30,758 nucleotides of DNA from a virus, in the IMG/VR virus record IMGVR_UViG_3300037826_000133, positions 1 to 30,758 of that record; one strand, 5' to 3'. Within the stretch, counting starts at the first letter, position 1, and each line of letters begins with the position of its first letter. Below are positions 26,586-30,758 of this stretch, piece after piece. The notes beneath the pieces were generated by a model. It saw only the letters and a list, made by a program, of their open reading frames with translations. It was not told the origin of the DNA and did not search any database. The position numbers and the translations under genes were made by a program.

Positions 26586-29500
26586 ATGCCCAGGTTCACC
26601 ATAGACATACAGGCCATCTCCAAGGGGTTCGGCCAGGTCAAGCAGCAGCTCAAGGGCCAGCTCCAGGCAGGGCTTGACAGCAATTCTGAGGCTGTCAACA
26701 AGCTGAACGCCAGGCTCGATGAGCTGAACGCTGAGTACAAGAAGGTCCAAAGCACCCTTGGCCAGGTCTCCGAGTTCAAGAAGCTGAAGACCGACACGGC
26801 CGCCTTGGGCCAGGAATGGCAGGAAGCGCAAAATAAAATCGCCGCCCTTGCCCGCGAGATCAAAACCACCGACGGCCCCACCGCCAAGCTCAAGCGCTCG
26901 TTCAACTCCCAGGTGAAGTCTGCGCGGAAGCTCAAGCAGCAGTACAACGAGAACGAGGTTGCCCTGGAGCAGATGCGGCGCTCCCTTTCTTCTGCCGGCA
27001 TTAATACCAAGGACCTGGCCACGGCCCAGAGCCAGCTCAAGGCAAGGCTCGAAACCGCCCGCCGCTCGATCAACGATACCGGCGCCGAGTTCGCGGCAGC
27101 CCAAAAGCCTACAGCCTCTTTTTTCACAAAGGCCAGGACCGGGGTAAGCACGTTCACCGAGCGACTGCGGGACAACCGAAGGGCCGCTGTGAACTGGTCG
27201 GGTATTCTGCGCAGCGCGTTCGCCACTGCCGCGGGGTCTGCTGGAATCGGATACCTCATCAACCGCCAGCTTTCTCTTGCCGACTCCACCGCAAAGACCG
27301 CGGATAAGATCGGATTTACCACGGACGCCCTGCAGGAACTCCGGTTTGCCGGGGAACGCTCCGGCGTAAACCTCCGCACCCTGGACATGGGCCTTCAGCG
27401 GTTTTCCCGGAGAGTGGCGGAGGCAGCCAGCGGCAGTGGCGAGCTCAAGGATACGCTGGACAAATACGACATTGCGGTCCGGGACGCGAGTGGAAACACC
27501 CGGGCAGCCGAAGATGTCTTGGGGGATCTGGCCGAGGCTGTAAAGAATGCGGGGTCCGAGAGCGAGCAGCTCCGGATCGCGTTCAAGGCTTTCGACTCCG
27601 AAGGCGCGGCCATGGTCAACATGCTGAAGGACGGCAGGGACGGCCTTGACGAATACCGGGCCTCTGCCCGCCGTCTCGGGATCGTGGTCGAAGAAGACAT
27701 CCTTCGGCAGTCCGAGCGGGCGACCGACAGGATCACCGACCTGAAGGCTGTCATCTCTTCTCAGTTGATGCGCGCCATCGCAAGCCTTGCCCCGGAGATC
27801 GCCAGGATCACGAAGGACTTTACCGATTGGATCCGCACCCAAAAGAATCTTGGGGAGCGGCTTCGGTCTACGGTTCTGGCTGCTTGGGAATGGGTCCGGG
27901 CAATAGGCTCCTTCATCGCCGAATACGGCAAATGGATCGCTGTGATCGGCGGCGGGTCCATCGTGATTTCTAAGCTGACCGGTGTGGTTCTGGCCTTGAA
28001 TGCTGCCATGCTCAAGGTGACCGGCACCGGCATCATCGCCTGGTTTGGTGGGTACTTCAAGGCGGCCCAGGCCGCGACGGTCTCCACGGGATTGCTCAAA
28101 GGCGCGGTGTCCTCTCTCTCGACCGCTTTGATTTCAGCTTTCGGTGCTGTTACGGCATTTATCGGCGGGTGGCAGCTTGGGAAGGTGATCGGCGAGATCG
28201 ATCTCGTGGAAAAGGCCGTTCAGGGGATGTATGCCACCATCGATGAGTGGTTTACCAAGGCGCAGATCAAGGTGCTTGAGCTCTCGAAGATCTGGGGGAA
28301 GCTGTTCGGGGCAGACAAGGCGAACGAGAATATCGATCGCAGGATCGATGCTCTCAAAAGGCATCTGGATGTGATCGATCGGACCCGGGAGAAGATAGCG
28401 GCAATCGATGATTCGGAAAAGAAGGCCGCCGAATCCGCCATCAAGAGGGCCCAGGCGCGCATGCGGGCGGCCATGGATGAAGCGCAAGCCGAGGTTGATG
28501 CGGAAGCGAAAAAGCGGGACGCCAACCGGGAGACCGAGGAGCAGGAAGAGGACATTTACCGGAAAAAGCAGGACCGGATCCAGGGCCGGGTGGAGGGGCT
28601 TGAACTTGCCCTCCGGGAAGAGATCGCGGCCATTGATTTGGCGGAGGCGCAAAAGAAGATCGCCGAGGAAAAGGCCCGGGAAGAACGCATCCAGGCCCGG
28701 CGGGATTTCATCCGGGAGAAGCTCGCCCTGGTTCGGGAGGAGCTCGAAAAATCCGTCAACTCCTATGCAGAGGAGACAGAGGAAAAGCTCGATTACGAGA
28801 AAAACCTCAAGAAGCAGATCCGCGAGATGGAGATCGATCTCACCCAGCTTCGGATCCGGGAGCTCGAAACCCAGACCAAAGCGGTAAAAGAAGCCGATCA
28901 GGAGCAGGAAAAATCCGCCCGGGAAAAATACCGGGAGCGGATCTCCTTTATCCGTGAAGAGACCGAGGCCCAGCGCGATGAGCTCGCCAAGCAGCTCGCA
29001 TACATCGACGACCTGGAAGAGGAAGGCGTCATCTCCCACCAGGAGGCGGTGGACCGGAAAATTCAGGCCGAAATGGAATTTGCCCGGGCCAAGGTCGAGC
29101 AGGCGAGAAAGGCTGCCGAGGCTGCAAAGGAGATTCACGGCAAGGAATCTGCCGAGTACCAGATCGCGGTGAACAAGGAAAAGCAGGCCGCCGAGGACCT
29201 GGCGGACAAAAAGATCGAATCCGAAAAGCGCGCGCAGGAGGCCAGAAAATCTCTCGCCAAGGATTTCGGGGCCTGGCTGGCCCAATATTCCCGCGAGACC
29301 GTGGCCGAGTCCACGCGCACCTATTCCGAGTTCATGTCCACCATGCAGGCCCAGATGGAGAACATCAATCAGTTCATCTACGGCAAGAGCATGAAGCAGC
29401 AGGCCCAGCTCGCGGGCGCGGTGCGAAGCGTGCAAAAAGCGTTCGAGGGGACGGCCGAGGCGGTGCGTGATGCCTACGGGGTCTCCATCGATTATTCGAA

Positions 29501-30758
29501 TATGACCTTCGAGGAGCTCCAGGCCGAAGTGGCCGGCGTGCAGAATATGTTCCGGGGGCTGATGGAGGATATGCGCTCCGGCCGGGCAAACATTGATGCA
29601 ATCGGCCAGGGGATCTCCGATTGGGAAAACGACGTCTCGGACGTCGATATCGCCATGCGGGATCTCACCGACCGCTCTTCCGAGTTCCAGGCTGCCTGGG
29701 CGGATCTCTGGTCCGGATCGCCCAAGACCGTGGAGGAAACAAAGGCCGCCATCGACCGTGTGAAATCCGCATATTCCGAAATGGTGAAAGACGGCGAAGC
29801 GGCAATTTCCGCGCTTATGGGGGAATGGGACCGACTTGAATCGAAGATCACCTCGGTGGAAGAGCAGATCCGGAATCTCCACGCGGATACGGCGGACACC
29901 ATCCGGGAGCTGAACCGCGATCTCATGACCGATGAGCAGGCCTGGCTGGATGAGCGGAAGCAGGCCCACGAAGTCTACAACCAGGCCGTATCCGAGATGA
30001 GCCGGGGCAATTACGAGGCCGCAAACGAGCTCTTTACCGAGGCAAAGAATCTTGCCAAGGGCCTTGCCCGGGAAATCCAGAATGATGCCGGCGAGACGGT
30101 GATGACGCTCGAGGATACCACTTCCGCTGCAGTGGACCTGATCCGCAGGATCACGGAGGCCCAGGGCGGAAACCTCGAGCAGTTGAAAGATACTCTCGAG
30201 GGCCAGCAGACAGATATCCGCTCCCAGATCGGCTATACCCAGAACATGCTGGAGTCCACGTCCGGCAAGATCGCCCAGATCAACCAGCAGTTGAAGCTCT
30301 CCGCTCAAGAAATCAAGGAGATTACGAACAACCTTCCGCCCGACTGGTTCGGGGCGGGCTCCGACCGGCACAAGTTCGAATCAGGCGGGCTCACCATGGG
30401 GCCCAGGCATTCCGCGGGCGGCATGGATATCAACGTGGAGGGCGGGGAGTTCATCGAGCCGCGGCCGGCCGTTAAAAAGTACGGCCCCATGATTTTCGAG
30501 GCCTTCCGACAGTTAAAGATCGACAGGTCCGCGGTGGACTATCTTCTCTCCGGCGGCCGTCGGATCATGGGCACGGGCGGCCTGGTGCACCGCTCCATCC
30601 AGGCCGCCGCTCCCCGGATCACGGCCCCAAGGCCGCAGCCGAAGCTCGTGTTTGCCGAGGGTGGGCCCGTGGGATTTGCCGGGCAGGCGCCCGCGATAGA
30701 GAAGGTGCACCGGGTGAAGTTCGACTTTGGGCGGGGCCGCTCCTACGAGGGCGACTTT
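26586..30758 (+). CDS. Tail tape-measure protein (incomplete at window end)
   Basis: Open from ATG 26586 through the window end, at least 1391 residues. It starts PRFTIDIQAISKGFGQVKQQ and continues with long coiled coils (about 20-200, 590-870), two hydrophobic segments (about 455-480 and 505-530: WIAVIGGGSIVISKLTGVVL; SALISAFGAVTAFIGGW) and a Gly-rich C-terminal region near 1258-1290 (GGLTMGPRHSAGGMDINVEG then GGEFIEP) typical of tape-measure proteins. It sets tail length and is ejected into the host envelope; hydrophobic parts may form a channel. A long antisense open frame across it is a codon-bias shadow. Confidence 0.92.
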   Translation, partial: MPRFTIDIQAISKGFGQVKQQLKGQLQAGLDSNSEAVNKLNARLDELNAEYKKVQSTLGQVSEFKKLKTDTAALGQEWQEAQNKIAALAREIKTTDGPTAKLKRSFNSQVKSARKLKQQYNENEVALEQMRRSLSSAGINTKDLATAQSQLKARLETARRSINDTGAEFAAAQKPTASFFTKARTGVSTFTERLRDNRRAAVNWSGILRSAFATAAGSAGIGYLINRQLSLADSTAKTADKIGFTTDALQELRFAGERSGVNLRTLDMGLQRFSRRVAEAASGSGELKDTLDKYDIAVRDASGNTRAAEDVLGDLAEAVKNAGSESEQLRIAFKAFDSEGAAMVNMLKDGRDGLDEYRASARRLGIVVEEDILRQSERATDRITDLKAVISSQLMRAIASLAPEIARITKDFTDWIRTQKNLGERLRSTVLAAWEWVRAIGSFIAEYGKWIAVIGGGSIVISKLTGVVLALNAAMLKVTGTGIIAWFGGYFKAAQAATVSTGLLKGAVSSLSTALISAFGAVTAFIGGWQLGKVIGEIDLVEKAVQGMYATIDEWFTKAQIKVLELSKIWGKLFGADKANENIDRRIDALKRHLDVIDRTREKIAAIDDSEKKAAESAIKRAQARMRAAMDEAQAEVDAEAKKRDANRETEEQEEDIYRKKQDRIQGRVEGLELALREEIAAIDLAEAQKKIAEEKAREERIQARRDFIREKLALVREELEKSVNSYAEETEEKLDYEKNLKKQIREMEIDLTQLRIRELETQTKAVKEADQEQEKSAREKYRERISFIREETEAQRDELAKQLAYIDDLEEEGVISHQEAVDRKIQAEMEFARAKVEQARKAAEAAKEIHGKESAEYQIAVNKEKQAAEDLADKKIESEKRAQEARKSLAKDFGAWLAQYSRETVAESTRTYSEFMSTMQAQMENINQFIYGKSMKQQAQLAGAVRSVQKAFEGTAEAVRDAYGVSIDYSNMTFEELQAEVAGVQNMFRGLMEDMRSGRANIDAIGQGISDWENDVSDVDIAMRDLTDRSSEFQAAWADLWSGSPKTVEETKAAIDRVKSAYSEMVKDGEAAISALMGEWDRLESKITSVEEQIRNLHADTADTIRELNRDLMTDEQAWLDERKQAHEVYNQAVSEMSRGNYEAANELFTEAKNLAKGLAREIQNDAGETVMTLEDTTSAAVDLIRRITEAQGGNLEQLKDTLEGQQTDIRSQIGYTQNMLESTSGKIAQINQQLKLSAQEIKEITNNLPPDWFGAGSDRHKFESGGLTMGPRHSAGGMDINVEGGEFIEPRPAVKKYGPMIFEAFRQLKIDRSAVDYLLSGGRRIMGTGGLVHRSIQAAAPRITAPRPQPKLVFAEGGPVGFAGQAPAIEKVHRVKFDFGRGRSYEGDF

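Noticed and set aside
26232-27842. A 536-residue minus-strand frame over the chaperone and tape-measure start
   Set aside because: Same shadow effect; the plus strand gives recognisable tail proteins with coupled starts.
28134-30371. A 745-residue open frame on the minus strand under the tape-measure gene
   Set aside because: It is Leu/Gly-rich with no domain, no Shine-Dalgarno, and mirrors the third-position GC bias of the tape-measure gene. It is an antisense shadow.

Overview
The window is the left end and most of the length of an integrated temperate siphophage with a lambda-type head and tail gene order. It sits in a high-GC bacterial chromosome. The first ~60 bases are host DNA: the terminator of a tRNA-Lys(CTT) gene read on the minus strand. 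Bases 59-103 are the 3' half of that tRNA, starting exactly at the anticodon loop, and form the left attachment site. Everything rightward is prophage, and the window ends inside the tape-measure gene. The host cannot be named from this sequence. The GC-rich third codon positions, the heptad intergenic repeats and the GGGACAGATC-type palindromes remind me of Desulfobacterota (former Deltaproteobacteria), but this is a weak inference.

Layout. (1) 170-3859, leftward: integrase, a small coiled-coil gene, and three probable lysogenic-conversion genes (a two-repeat/BRCT protein, a zinc-ribbon DUF4282 membrane protein, a secreted protein), ending at a CI-like repressor. (2) 3955-4278: a compact lysogeny switch with divergent promoters, two matching operators, a Cro-like gene and a terminator. 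(3) 4332-8564, rightward early genes: several small proteins (one RMF-like), a P-loop kinase-like ATPase, and a large primase-helicase. (4) 8565-8958: a non-coding stretch full of TGACCACCC/GGGTGGTCA repeats, a candidate replication origin. (5) 8959-10025: small DNA-binding and zinc-finger genes.

(6) 10025-30758, morphogenesis in lambda order: small terminase, large terminase (GpA type), gpW-like connector, portal, S49 protease with a nested scaffold start, decoration protein, major capsid protein, DUF5675 protein, head-tail joining protein, small membrane protein, tail protein Z, tail terminator, tail tube, tail assembly chaperone with a probable frameshift extension, and tape measure. Two insertions break this order. 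A free-standing SF3 helicase domain, paralogous to the C-terminal half of the primase, lies between the terminase subunits. A ~4.2 kb island of small genes (HTH, zinc fingers, a sigma-70 region-4-like protein, a TraR/DksA-like zinc finger, membrane and unknown proteins) lies between large terminase and gpW.

The most unusual signals are the origin-like repeats and their sharing of a motif with the integrase end, the sigma-4/TraR regulatory cluster, two small low-GC genes bounded by attC-like inverted repeats, an intrinsic-terminator hairpin whose U tract abuts the gpW start codon, identical palindromes flanking the capsid gene, period-7 repeats ahead of structural genes, and one carbohydrate-binding-like module shared by two virion proteins. 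No lysis genes, tail-tip genes or right attachment site are visible; they would lie beyond the window.
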